DNA from: JBIOUF01 sp044866695
GTDB taxonomy: Bacteria > Actinomycetota > Actinomycetes > Propionibacteriales > Nocardioidaceae
Length of the DNA: 17,039 bases
Reading direction: 5' to 3'
Assembly (NCBI GenBank): GCA_044866695.1
Contig: JBIOUF010000063.1
Coordinates: 1-17,039 of the forward strand
Positions 5,309 through 14,425 of the stretch are shown here, one piece after another. The notes under the pieces were generated by a model. That model saw only the letters and a list, made by a program, of their open reading frames with translations. It had not been told where the DNA came from and did no database searches. Made by a program: the position numbers and the translations under genes. Positions within the stretch are counted from its first letter, which is position 1. The number at the start of each line of letters is the position of its first letter.

Positions 5309-7894
5309 TCAGGCCGCACGCAGCTCGAGGCCGGAGCCGTCGGCGACGACGTCGACGACGACGTCGCTGCCGTCGGCGACCTCGCCGCCGAGCAGCTTCC
5401 TGGCCAGCTGGTCGCCGATCGCGGTCTGGATCAGCCGGCGCAGCGGACGGGCTCCGTAGGCGGGGTCGAAGCCGGTGGACGCCAGCCACTGGTGCGCCGC
5501 GGGGGTGACCTCGATACCGATCCGGCGTACGGCGAGCCGCTTGGCCAGCTGCGCCACCTGGATGTCGACGATCCGGCTCAGCTCGTCCTGGGTCAGCGCG
5601 TCGAACACGACGACCTCGTCGAGCCGGTTCAGGAACTCCGGCTTGAACGACTGGCGGACCAGCGCCATCACCGCGTCGCGCTTCTTCTCCGGGTCCAGGG
5701 TCGGGTCGACCAGGTAGTGCGAGCCGATGTTGCTGGTCAGGATCAGCACGACGTTGCGGAAGTCCACGGTGCGGCCCTGGCCGTCGGTCAGCCGGCCGTC
5801 GTCGAGCACCTGCAGCAAGATGTCGAAGACCTCCGGGTGCGCCTTCTCCACCTCGTCGAGCAGCACGACGGAGTACGGGCGGCGGCGGATCGCCTCGGTG
5901 AGCTGGCCGCCCTCCTCGTAGCCGACGTAGCCCGGAGGGGCGCCGACCAGCCGGGCCACCGAGTGCTTCTCGGAGTACTCGCTCATGTCGATGCGGACCA
6001 TGGCCCGCTCGTCGTCGAACAGGAAGTCCGCCAGCGACCTGGCCAGCTCGGTCTTGCCGACGCCGGTGGGGCCGAGGAACAAGAAGCTGCCGGTGGGGCG
6101 GTTCGGGTCGGAGATGCCGGCCCGGCTGCGGCGGACCGCGTCGGACACGGCCTGCACCGCGGTGCGCTGCCCGATCAGCCGCTCGCCGATGACCTCTTCC
6201 ATGCGCAGCAGCTTGGCGGTCTCCCCCTCGAGCAGCCGTCCGGTCGGGATGCCGGTCCAGGACTCGACGACGTCGGCCACCTCCGACGGGCCGACCTCCT
6301 CGCCGACCAGCGGCTCGACATCGCTGCGCTCCGCCTCCTCGACGTCCTGCAGCCGCTTGGTCAGCTCGGGGATCCGGCCGTACAGGATCTCGCTGGCCCG
6401 GCCGAGATCACCCTCGCGCTGGAGCCGCTCGGCCTCGATCCGCAGCTGGTCGAGCTCACGGCGCAGCTCGCCCTCGCCCTCCAGGCTGGTCTTCTCCCGC
6501 TCCCAGCGGGCCTCGAGGCCGCGGAGCTCCTCGGCCTTGTCGGCGAGCTCGGCGCGCAGCCGGGTCAGCCGCTCCTGGGACGCGGGGTCGGACTCCTTCT
6601 CCAGCGCGAACTCCTCCATCTTCAGCCGGTCCACGGCACGGCGGAGCTGGTCGATCTCCTCCGGCGAGGACTCGATCTCCATGCGCAGCCGGGACGCCGC
6701 CTCGTCGACGAGGTCGATGGCCTTGTCGGGCAGCTGCCGGCCGCTGATGTAGCGGTCGGACAGCGTGGCGGCGGCCACCAGCGCGGAGTCGGTGATGCGC
6801 ACGCCGTGGTGCGCCTCGTACTTCTCCTGGATGCCGCGCAGGATCTGGATGGTGTCCTCGACCGACGGCTCCCCGATGTAGACCTGCTGGAAGCGCCGCT
6901 CCAGCGCCGGGTCCTTCTCGATGCGCTCGCGGTACTCGTCCAGCGTCGTGGCGCCGATCATCCGCAGCTCGCCGCGGGCCAGCATCGGCTTGAGCATGTT
7001 GCCGGCGTCCATCGCGCCCTCGCCGGTCGCGCCGGCGCCGACCACCGTGTGCAGCTCGTCGATGAAGGTGATCACCTGGCCCTCGGACTGCTTGATCTCC
7101 TCCAGGACGGCCTTGAGCCGCTCCTCGAACTCCCCGCGGTACTTCGCGCCGGCCACCATGGCGGCCAGGTCCAGGGCCACCACGCGGCGGCCCTTGAGCG
7201 AGTCCGGTACGTCGCCGTCGACGACCCGCTGGGCGAGCCCCTCGACGACGGCGGTCTTGCCGACGCCGGGCTCGCCGATCAGCACGGGGTTGTTCTTGGT
7301 GCGCCTGGACAGCACCTGGATGACCCGGCGGATCTCGGCGTCGCGTCCGATGACCGGGTCGAGCCGGCCCTCGCGGGCGGCCGCGGTGAGGTCGACGGAG
7401 TACTTCTCCAGCGCCTGGAACGTCGACTCGGGGTCCTGGGTGGTCACCCGCTGGTTCCCGCGCACGCTGGTCAGCGCCGCGCGCAGGGTCTCCTCGGTCG
7501 CTCCGGCGGCGCGGAGCACCGCGCGGGCCGGGGAGTCGACCGTGGCCGCCGCGATGAGGAGGTGCTCGGTGGAGGTGTAGTCGTCGGTCATCTCCGCCGC
7601 GACGTTCTGGGCCGTGGTGAGCACCTGGAGCGTGCCGCGGGCGTACGACGGCGCGCTCACCGTGCTGCCGGAGGCCGAGGGCAGCTTGCGCAGCTCCGCC
7701 TGCACGCCGGAGGCCACCGCGGCCGGGTCGCTGCCGGCGGCCTGCAGCAGCGGGTGCACGATGCCGTCGGTCTGGGACAGCAGCGCCGCGAGCAGGTGGA
7801 CCACCTCGACCTGGCTGTGGCCGCCACCGACGGCGGCCTGGATCGCGTCGTTGATGGCCTGCTGGCTACGGGTGGTGAACTTCGATGCGTCCAT
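5309..7894 (-). CDS. clpB: ATP-dependent disaggregase ClpB (Hsp100)
   Basis: ClpB is a hexameric AAA+ unfoldase that pulls polypeptides out of aggregates together with DnaK. The 861-residue length is standard. The N-terminal double Clp domain covers about 1-145. The first AAA+ module has Walker A GEPGVGKT at 207-214 and Walker B VITFIDE near 274-280. The second has Walker A GPTGVGKT at 608-615, Walker B VVLLDE at 676-681, and the FLNRLDE region around R757. A charged, heptad-rich middle domain of roughly 405-525 separates the modules; this is the DnaK-docking M domain that distinguishes ClpB from ClpA and ClpC. I see no IGF/IGL ClpP-docking loop. The ATG at 7894 is preceded by AAGAGG (7901-7906) and starts MDASKFTTRSQ, the usual ClpB beginning; the longer open frame upstream overlaps hspR. 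The HAIR operator and SigH/R-type promoter upstream predict stress control. Confidence 0.98.
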   Translation of the reverse strand: MDASKFTTRSQQAINDAIQAAVGGGHSQVEVVHLLAALLSQTDGIVHPLLQAAGSDPAAVASGVQAELRKLPSASGSTVSAPSYARGTLQVLTTAQNVAAEMTDDYTSTEHLLIAAATVDSPARAVLRAAGATEETLRAALTSVRGNQRVTTQDPESTFQALEKYSVDLTAAAREGRLDPVIGRDAEIRRVIQVLSRRTKNNPVLIGEPGVGKTAVVEGLAQRVVDGDVPDSLKGRRVVALDLAAMVAGAKYRGEFEERLKAVLEEIKQSEGQVITFIDELHTVVGAGATGEGAMDAGNMLKPMLARGELRMIGATTLDEYRERIEKDPALERRFQQVYIGEPSVEDTIQILRGIQEKYEAHHGVRITDSALVAAATLSDRYISGRQLPDKAIDLVDEAASRLRMEIESSPEEIDQLRRAVDRLKMEEFALEKESDPASQERLTRLRAELADKAEELRGLEARWEREKTSLEGEGELRRELDQLRIEAERLQREGDLGRASEILYGRIPELTKRLQDVEEAERSDVEPLVGEEVGPSEVADVVESWTGIPTGRLLEGETAKLLRMEEVIGERLIGQRTAVQAVSDAVRRSRAGISDPNRPTGSFLFLGPTGVGKTELARSLADFLFDDERAMVRIDMSEYSEKHSVARLVGAPPGYVGYEEGGQLTEAIRRRPYSVVLLDEVEKAHPEVFDILLQVLDDGRLTDGQGRTVDFRNVVLILTSNIGSHYLVDPTLDPEKKRDAVMALVRQSFKPEFLNRLDEVVVFDALTQDELSRIVDIQVAQLAKRLAVRRIGIEVTPAAHQWLASTGFDPAYGARPLRRLIQTAIGDQLARKLLGGEVADGSDVVVDVVADGSGLELRAA

Positions 7895-7948
7895 GGGGTT
7901 CCTCTTGCATGGCTGGTGTTCTGGGGGTTCTACGCGCTCCACCAGGAG

Positions 7949-7974
7949 AACAATCCCAGACTTGAGTCCATTCC
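7949..7974 (-). promoter_or_regulatory. SigH/SigR-type promoter of clpB
   Basis: On the minus strand GGAAT (7970-7974) is followed after exactly 18 bp by GTT (7949-7951). This matches the GGAAT-N18-GTT consensus of the SigR/SigH family of thiol- and heat-stress sigma factors in actinobacteria. The GGAAT lies inside the spacer of the HAIR operator, so bound HspR would cover it. The predicted start near 7940 leaves a leader of about 45 nt with a Shine-Dalgarno. Confidence 0.65.
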
Positions 7975-7981
7975 GCTCAAC
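7961..7981. promoter_or_regulatory. HAIR operator (HspR-associated inverted repeat) upstream of clpB
   Basis: CTTGAGT-N7-GCTCAAC closely matches the HAIR consensus CTTGAGT-N7-ACTCAAG (12 of 14 arm positions). It lies between the hspR stop and the clpB start, 67 bp before the clpB ATG. HspR binding here is expected to repress clpB. Confidence 0.9.
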
Positions 7982-8000
7982 TTTGCGCTGTTGTCGCGGG

Positions 8001-8426
8001 TCACGACCCGCGTCGCCGCCATACCACCACCGCCGCCGGGGGCTGCGCCGTGACCGCCGGCAGGTTGTGCGCGCTGCCCTCGTCGCGGGTGCGGGCCAGC
8101 GCGTACTCGGCGGCGGCGAGCGCGTCCTCCAGGTCGCGCACCCGGGCCAGCAGGGCATCGACCTGGCCCTCCAGCTGAAGGATCCGGCGGACCCCCTCGA
8201 GGCCGATGCCGGCGGCAGTCAGCTCGGCCACCTCGCGCAGCTGCTCGATGTCGCGCCAGGAGTAGCGCCGGCCCCCGCCTCCGGCGCGTCCCGGGGAGAC
8301 CAGGCCGAGCCGGTCGTAGGTCCGCAGCGTCTGGGGGTGCATGCCGGTCAGCTCGGCCGCGACGCTGATCACGTACACGGGGGTCTCCGGGCCCGGCGGG
8401 ACCGGCCCACCGGCACGCGCGGTCAT
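8001..8426 (-). CDS. hspR: Heat-shock repressor HspR (MerR family)
   Basis: HspR represses the dnaK operon and clpB by binding HAIR sites, using DnaK as co-repressor. The 141-residue protein has a MerR-type winged helix-turn-helix at about 17-80: VYVISVAAELTGMHPQTLR, then YDRLGLVSPGR and RRYSWRDIEQL. A coiled-coil stretch follows at about 84-112. The C-terminus ends in a hydrophobic-then-basic tail (AAVVVWRRRGS), the region thought to contact DnaK. The ATG overlaps the dnaJ stop codon by 4 nt (ATGA), which suggests translational coupling. Two HAIR sites in this window, before dnaK and before clpB, are its expected targets; the first makes hspR autoregulated as the last gene of the dnaK operon. 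Confidence 0.97.
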   Translation of the reverse strand: MTARAGGPVPPGPETPVYVISVAAELTGMHPQTLRTYDRLGLVSPGRAGGGGRRYSWRDIEQLREVAELTAAGIGLEGVRRILQLEGQVDALLARVRDLEDALAAAEYALARTRDEGSAHNLPAVTAQPPAAVVVWRRRGS

Positions 8427-9610
8427 CGCGCCGCTCCCGCCTCGAACAGCCGGCTGCGCAGGTCGCCGCCGCCGGAGGCGTCGCGGTAGGCCTCGACCGC
8501 CGCGCGCGCGTCGGCGCTCAGCTGTGCGGGCACCGCCACGTCCACGGTGACCAGCAGGTCGCCTCTGCTCCCGTCGCGTCGCCGGACGCCCTTGCCACGC
8601 ACCCGGAACGTCCGGCCGTTCGGCGTGCCCGGCGGGATCTTCACCGTGACCGGGGCGCCGCCCAGCGTGGGCACCTTGATGTCCGCGCCGAGCGCCGCCT
8701 CGTCGAAGCCGACCGGGACCTTGAGGGTGAGGTTGTCCCCGCTGCGTCCGAACAGCCGGTGCGGGGCGACGTGCACGACCACGAAGAGGTCGCCCGGCGG
8801 GCCGGCGTGCTCGCCCTTGGCGCCCTTGCCCTTCAGGCGGATCCGCTGACCGTCCTTGACTCCGGCCGGGATCCGCGCCGAGACGGTCCGGTTCGACAGC
8901 CCGCGGCCCGAGCCGTGGCAGGCCGGGCAGGGCTCGTCCACGACCAGCCCGCGTCCGCGGCAGGTCGGGCAGGTCTCGTTGAGCGTGAACGCCCCGCCCA
9001 CCGTCGCGGCCCGCATGCCGGCGCCCTCGCAGTCGGGACAGACCCTGGGCATCGTGCCGGCCTTCGCGCCGGTCCCCGAGCAGTCCGGACAGGGCGCCTC
9101 GGAGCTGAGCCGCAGCGAGACGGTGACCCCGTCCACCGCGTCGGTGAAGGAGATCGTGGTCTCGGTCTCGATGTCGGCCCCCCGCCGCGCCGCGCGGGTG
9201 GTGGTGGTGCGGCTGCGCCGCCCACCGCCACCGAACACGCCACCGAACAGGTCGCCCAGGCCGCCGGCTCCGGCGCCGCCCGCCCCGCCGCCGAACAGGT
9301 CGCCGAGGTCGAAGGTCGTCCCACCGCCCTGGCCGGGGAAGCCCTGGCCCGGGAACCCACCCGGGAAGCCGGCGCCGAGCGTGCGCAGCTCGTCGTACTT
9401 CGCCCGCTTCTCCTCGTCGCCGATCACGTCGTAGGCCTCGGCGACGGCCTTGAAGCGGTCCTCGGCCGCCTTGTCGCCCGGGTGGGAGTCCGGGTGGTTC
9501 GCACGGGCCAGCTTGCGGTAGGCCTTCTTGATGTCGGCCTGCGACGCGTCCTTCGACACGCCCAGGACCTGGTAGAAGTCCTTGGTCGCCCAGTCGGTGC
9601 TGGTCACCAC
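8423..9610 (-). CDS. dnaJ: Co-chaperone DnaJ (Hsp40, type I)
   Basis: DnaJ stimulates DnaK ATPase and delivers substrates. This 395-residue protein has the full type I layout: J domain about 11-77 with HPD at 39-41, Gly/Phe-rich linker 79-130, four CXXCXGXG zinc-binding modules starting at C174, C191, C214 and C228, then the two C-terminal β-barrel regions. The linker contains GDLFGG twice. It is in the dnaK operon, 28 nt after grpE, and shares a 4-nt overlap with hspR, so it is the DnaJ1-type copy; a second dnaJ paired with hrcA usually exists elsewhere in actinobacteria. GGAGGGAGGG precedes tandem GTG codons at 9610 and 9607. The second gives 8-nt spacing from the first GGAGG and is a fair alternative start. 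Confidence 0.97.
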   Translation of the reverse strand: MVTSTDWATKDFYQVLGVSKDASQADIKKAYRKLARANHPDSHPGDKAAEDRFKAVAEAYDVIGDEEKRAKYDELRTLGAGFPGGFPGQGFPGQGGGTTFDLGDLFGGGAGGAGAGGLGDLFGGVFGGGGRRSRTTTTRAARRGADIETETTISFTDAVDGVTVSLRLSSEAPCPDCSGTGAKAGTMPRVCPDCEGAGMRAATVGGAFTLNETCPTCRGRGLVVDEPCPACHGSGRGLSNRTVSARIPAGVKDGQRIRLKGKGAKGEHAGPPGDLFVVVHVAPHRLFGRSGDNLTLKVPVGFDEAALGADIKVPTLGGAPVTVKIPPGTPNGRTFRVRGKGVRRRDGSRGDLLVTVDVAVPAQLSADARAAVEAYRDASGGGDLRSRLFEAGAAR

Positions 9611-9638
9611 CCCTCCCTCCCGCAGGTGAGCTTCTCGG

Positions 9639-10369
9639 TCAGTGCGACCCGGTGGCGGAGGCCTCTCCGCCGCTGGTCAGATGTGGCCGGCCCTCGGTGT
9701 CCAGGAACTCGTCCAGCCCGGCCTGGTCGCCGCCCTGCTCGCGAGCCTGGTCGCCGGCCGAGCCCGCCACCGCGGTCCCGGTGACGTCCGTGGCCGCGTG
9801 CGGGTCGGGGTCGACCACGGTCACCAGCGCCGGACGCACCACGCGGTCGCCGATCCGGTAGCCGGCCTGCACCACCTTGTCGCAGGTGGTCGTGGTGGCC
9901 TCGGCCGACAAGGAGTGCATCAGCGCCTCGTGTACGCGCGGGTCGAACTCGTCACCGGGCTCGCCGAACCGCACCAGCCCCTCACCGGCCACGATCCGCT
10001 CCAGGGACTCCGCGACCGCCTTGAAGCCGCCGACCAGCTCACCGTGCTCGCGCGCCCGGTCGACGTCGTCGAGCACCGGCAGCAGCGCCGCGAGCACCGA
10101 GAACCTGGCGTTCTGCAGCACCAGGTCGCGGTCGCGGTCGACTCGCCGCTTGTAGTTGAGGTACTCCGCCTGGAGCCGTTGCAGGTCGGCGGTGAGCTCG
10201 GCGACCTTGTCGGCCGCGGGCTCGGTGGCCGGCTCGACGGCCGGCTCGACCGTCTCCGGGATGGTGGGCGCCTCGACCGCGGCCGCCGCGCCCACCTCCA
10301 CCTCCGGGTCCGTCGTCATGTCCACGCCGACCGGCCCGCCATCGGGGAGCGGTCGGCCAGGTCCCTGAG

Positions 10370-10373
<4 letters not shown>
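9639..10373 (-). CDS. grpE: Nucleotide exchange factor GrpE
   Basis: GrpE releases ADP from DnaK. The 244-residue protein has a disordered acidic/Ala/Pro/Val-rich N-terminus (about 20-54). A long helix that should form the dimer coiled coil follows (DKVAELTADLQRLQAEYLNYKRR, written here only as residues 55-77, with the characteristic Y71/Y74-K-R-R). The globular β-domain contains FGEPGDEFDPRVHEAL and ends at ALVTVVDP. A Gly/Ala/Asp-rich tail of roughly 45 residues after that is longer than in many GrpE proteins. The GTG start at 10373 overlaps the dnaK TGA (GTGA), so translation is probably coupled. An internal ATG at residue 19 is a less likely start. Confidence 0.97.
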
Positions 10374-12223
<1,850 letters not shown>

Positions 12224-12266
12224 GTCTGCCTACCTCCGGTTGAGCCCGTGATGGGATGTCTGCTCG

Positions 12267-12295
12267 AGTCTGTCAAAGAACCTGAGTGTGTTCAA
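12267..12295 (-). promoter_or_regulatory. dnaK operon promoter (SigA/HrdB-like)
   Basis: On the minus strand TTGAAC (12290-12295) is separated by 17 bp from CAGACT (12267-12272), a good -35/-10 pair. The start would fall near 12260, giving a leader of about 37 nt. The -35 element overlaps the HAIR operator, consistent with repression by occlusion. Confidence 0.6.
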
Positions 12296-12301
12296 CTCAA
12301 C
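12281..12301. promoter_or_regulatory. HAIR operator upstream of dnaK
   Basis: CCTGAGT-N7-ACTCAAC matches the HAIR consensus CTTGAGT-N7-ACTCAAG at 12 of 14 arm positions. It is centred about 68 bp before the dnaK ATG and covers the predicted -35. Confidence 0.9.
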
Positions 12302-12353
12302 TTCTCCGGCTGATGGGTCAACGCACCGGTGGGCGGGATCATTCCCGTGGGCC

Positions 12354-12451
12354 GGCCTGGTTGTGGCCGATACCTGCAGGTCTCGTCGGCGTGTCGGTGC
12401 GGTTCGCGGCCACAACCGGCCGTCCCTGCGGTTATCGGCCACAAACCGGCC
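12354..12451. repeat. Intergenic cluster: 29-bp direct repeat plus inverted third copy
   Basis: CGGCCACAACCGGCC and CGGCCACAAACCGGCC occur in two units starting at 12398 and 12427 (29-bp period), each introduced by TGCGGTT. A third copy in reverse orientation lies at 12354-12380. Arms 12354-12380 and 12425-12451 are complementary at 23 of 27 positions, with a loop of about 44 bp that holds the middle copy. The cluster lies between the end of the upstream minus-strand gene and the dnaK promoter. Confidence 0.85.
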
Positions 12452-12470
12452 GACCCGGGCAGGCTCGCGC

Positions 12471-12484
12471 CCCCCCACAGGGGG
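12471..12484 (-). terminator. Short GC hairpin directly after the 12485-13057 gene (possible weak terminator)
   Basis: CCCCC-CACA-GGGGG (5-bp stem, 4-nt loop) abuts the TGA stop of the minus-strand gene. There is no T-tract, so termination is only a possibility. Confidence 0.3.
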
Positions 12485-13057
12485 TCACCCCACGGTGACG
12501 GTCACGGCGTTGGACGACCTGCTCGCGCCTGGCGAGTACATCCTGAACAGCATCCGGCCGGTGCGGTTGGTCTGGACCCAGGTCTGGTAGCTGCCGTCGG
12601 AGACGGTCGCGGTGACCCCCGCGAAGTCCGCCCAGCCGCCGGCCTCCTTGCGCTGGACCTCGAGCGTGGACCCCGGGCCGCGGTAGTCGCCGGTCAGGTT
12701 GATCCGCTCCCCCGGGGACACCCGGACCGGACCGGCGCGGAGGGTGAAGCCCCGGTCCTGGGGCTTCGGCTTCTGGCCCGCCGCCCGGCCGGCAGGCGGC
12801 GAGGACGCGCCCTCGGACGGCCCGGGCAGCCCGGGCAGCTCGTCGCCCGCGCTCTTCGTCGGCCGGTACGCCGGGATGTGCAGGCTGGCCGGCTCGCTCG
12901 GCGCCACGGAGTCGGCACCGGTCATCCCGGCGACGTGGGCCGCCCCCAGGGCCACCAGGCCGACGACGGCGCCGAGCAGCAGCGCCACGACGACCATTGC
13001 CCCGACGGCGGTCAGCAAGGTCCGGGTGCGGCTCGGCTCCTGGAGGTGGTCGGCCAT
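12485..13057 (-). CDS. Single-pass membrane protein with extracytoplasmic β-rich domain (unknown function)
   Basis: I do not recognise this 190-residue protein. A short basic cytoplasmic start (EPSRTRTLL) is followed by one long hydrophobic segment at about 14-45 with no cleavage site or lipobox, so it should be a signal anchor. A Pro/Gly/Ser-rich linker (about 50-100) leads to a C-terminal domain (103-190) with alternating hydrophobic strands: LRAGPVRVSPGERINLTG, STLEVQRKEAGGWADF, YQTWVQTNRTGRMLFRMY and VTVTVG. This looks like an immunoglobulin-like or similar β-sandwich domain displayed outside the cell. There is no LPXTG/LAXTG signal, so it is not an obvious substrate for the sortase in this window. 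The ATG at 13057 lies 6 nt after GACAAT, suggesting a leaderless transcript. It precedes dnaK by 261 bp on the same strand but is separated from it by the dnaK promoter. Confidence 0.82.
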   Translation of the reverse strand: MADHLQEPSRTRTLLTAVGAMVVVALLLGAVVGLVALGAAHVAGMTGADSVAPSEPASLHIPAYRPTKSAGDELPGLPGPSEGASSPPAGRAAGQKPKPQDRGFTLRAGPVRVSPGERINLTGDYRGPGSTLEVQRKEAGGWADFAGVTATVSDGSYQTWVQTNRTGRMLFRMYSPGASRSSNAVTVTVG

Positions 13058-13063
13058 GTCTCG

Positions 13064-13069
13064 ATTGTC
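13064..13069 (-). promoter_or_regulatory. Candidate -10 element for leaderless gene at 12485-13057
   Basis: GACAAT on the minus strand ends 6 nt before the ATG at 13057, the same geometry as at the other leaderless candidates here. No Shine-Dalgarno is seen. Confidence 0.45.
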
Positions 13070-13124
13070 GCAAATGGCCTTGGGCCACCGAGAAGCCGCC
13101 GGTAGGAGTGGTGGAGTGGTGGAG

Positions 13125-13151
13125 GGTCAGGTGGCGGACTCGGTGTTCTCC
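13125..13151. repeat. 27-bp duplicate of the dppF 3' end (downstream copy)
   Basis: This segment is identical over 27 bp to 13265-13291, which covers the last eight codons and stop of the dppF-like gene (residues ENTESAT and stop). The copies are 140 bp apart in direct orientation. The downstream copy is non-coding and lies in the 209-bp gap before the next gene. Confidence 0.9.
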
Positions 13152-13188
13152 CCTGGATGGCTCTGGGGACGTGACCACCGGCTCCACC

Positions 13189-13210
13189 GCACCGCGGAGC
13201 AGGTGACCAC
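13189..13210. repeat. Copy 1 of a 22-bp inverted intergenic repeat flanking dppF
   Basis: The sequence GCACCGCGGAGC followed by RGGTGACCAC occurs here on the plus strand and on the minus strand at 14376-14397, with one mismatch in 22. GTGACCACC also occurs at 13171-13179, followed by a similar GCTCC. Alternative small stems (GCTCC 13181-13185 with GGAGC 13196-13200, or that GGAGC with GCTCC 13212-13216) could fold in the dppF 3' transcript. Confidence 0.75.
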
Positions 13211-13266
13211 CGCTCCAGGCCGGCCGACCCGCACACGCGAGGACCGCAGCTCGCCGCGTGGCGCGG

Positions 13267-14301
13267 TCAGGTGGCGGACTCGGTGTTCTCCGGGAAGTGG
13301 CAGGCGACCTGGTGGCCGGGCGCGAGCTGGCGCAGCGCGGGCTCCTCGGTGCGGCAGATCTCCTGGGCCTTCCAGCACCGGGTGTGGAAGCGGCAGGCCG
13401 GCGGCGGGTTGATCGGGCTGGGCACGTCACCCTCGAGCCGAATCCGGTCCTGCCGCTGCCGCCGGGACGTGTCGGGCAGGGGGACGGCCGACATCAGCGC
13501 GACCGTGTACGGGTGCCGGGGGCGCTCGTAGAGGTCGTCGCGGTCGGCCAGCTCGACGATCTTGCCGAGGTACATCACCGCGACGCGGTCCGAGACGTGG
13601 CGGACCACGGAAAGGTCGTGCGCGATCATCACGTAGGTCAGCCCGAGCTCGTCCTGCAGGTCCTCCAGCAGGTTCACGACCTGAGCCTGGATGGACACGT
13701 CGAGGGCGGACACCGGCTCGTCGGCCACGATCAGCTTCGGCTTGAGCGCCAGCGTGCGCGCGATGCCGATCCGCTGCCGCTGTCCGCCGGAGAACTCGTG
13801 CGGGTAGCGGTTGTAGTGCTCCGGGTTCAGCCCGACCAGCTCGAGCACGTCCTGCACGGCCTTCCTCACGCCGCCGGGCGGGTTCACCTTCTGCAGCCGG
13901 AACGGCGCGCCGACGATCTTCCCCACGGTGTGCCGCGGGTTCAGCGACGAGTAGGGGTCCTGGAAGATCATCTGGACGTCGCGCCGAAGCGGCCGCATCG
14001 GCCCGTTGCCCAGGTGGCTGATGTCGCGCCCGTTCAGCACGATCCGGCCGGCGGTCGGCTCGAGCAGCCTGGTCAGCAGCCGGCCCGTGGTGCTCTTGCC
14101 GCAGCCGGACTCGCCGACCAGCGACAGCGTCTCGCCGCGGCGGACCACGAAGTCCAGCCCGTCGACGGCCTGGACCGCGGCCACCTGGCGCTGCAGCAGC
14201 CCTGCCCGGATCGGGAAGTGCTTCACCAGGCCGGTGACGGTGACCAGCTCGGGGGCGTCCCCGCCGGTCTCGGCGGACGTCGGAGAGGGGGTCGTGGTCA
14301 T
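13267..14301 (-). CDS. dppF: Oligopeptide/dipeptide ABC transporter ATPase, DppF/OppF type
   Basis: This cytoplasmic ATPase energises peptide uptake with its partner DppD. In its 344 residues the ABC motifs are intact: Walker A GESGCGKST at 63-71, Q-loop at Q114 (IFQDP), signature FSGGQRQR at 170-177, Walker B LIVADEP at 190-196, and switch H228 in IAHDL. The C-terminal oligopeptide-transporter extension has HPYTVALMSAVP and four cysteines (C303, C309, C316, C334) in the family pattern, which in some peptide-transporter ATPases holds an iron-sulfur cluster. The ATG at 14301 has an AAGGAA about 11 nt upstream. It follows dppD by 124 bp, a loose gap carrying a repeat copy. Substrate is inferred from family only. 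The symbol marks the subunit type; OppF would be equally fair. Confidence 0.92.
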   Translation of the reverse strand: MTTTPSPTSAETGGDAPELVTVTGLVKHFPIRAGLLQRQVAAVQAVDGLDFVVRRGETLSLVGESGCGKSTTGRLLTRLLEPTAGRIVLNGRDISHLGNGPMRPLRRDVQMIFQDPYSSLNPRHTVGKIVGAPFRLQKVNPPGGVRKAVQDVLELVGLNPEHYNRYPHEFSGGQRQRIGIARTLALKPKLIVADEPVSALDVSIQAQVVNLLEDLQDELGLTYVMIAHDLSVVRHVSDRVAVMYLGKIVELADRDDLYERPRHPYTVALMSAVPLPDTSRRQRQDRIRLEGDVPSPINPPPACRFHTRCWKAQEICRTEEPALRQLAPGHQVACHFPENTESAT

Positions 14302-14375
14302 CTCAGGCGCGTTCCTTCGGTCTGCGCGCGTAGCAGCGCCGCCGGTCGGATGTGGTGGCCCTGTGCGGTCGAGAA

Positions 14376-14397
14376 GTGGTCACCCGCTCCGCGGTGC
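14376..14397. repeat. Copy 2 of the 22-bp inverted intergenic repeat flanking dppF
   Basis: Its reverse complement matches 13189-13210 at 21 of 22 positions. It lies in the 124-bp gap between dppD and dppF, while its partner lies beyond the dppF stop, so the pair brackets the gene in opposite orientation. Confidence 0.75.
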
Positions 14398-14425
14398 AGT
14401 GAGCGTCGCGTCTCCAGGCTCATTG

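Noticed and set aside
5252..8053. Open frame of 933 codons on the plus strand opposite clpB
   Set aside because: It is the antisense shadow of clpB in high-GC DNA; its product is low-complexity (Leu/Val/Asp/Gln/Arg rich), and no motif is seen, while the minus frame is an intact ClpB.
12485..13057. Substrate of the class E sortase
   Set aside because: The protein has an N-terminal anchor and no C-terminal LPXTG/LAXTG motif, hydrophobic segment or basic tail.
13127..13378. Small 83-codon minus-strand gene ending in the duplicated ENTESAT codons
   Set aside because: Most of it overlaps dppF out of frame; only the duplicated 27 bp resembles coding sequence, so it is better explained as a duplicated gene end.
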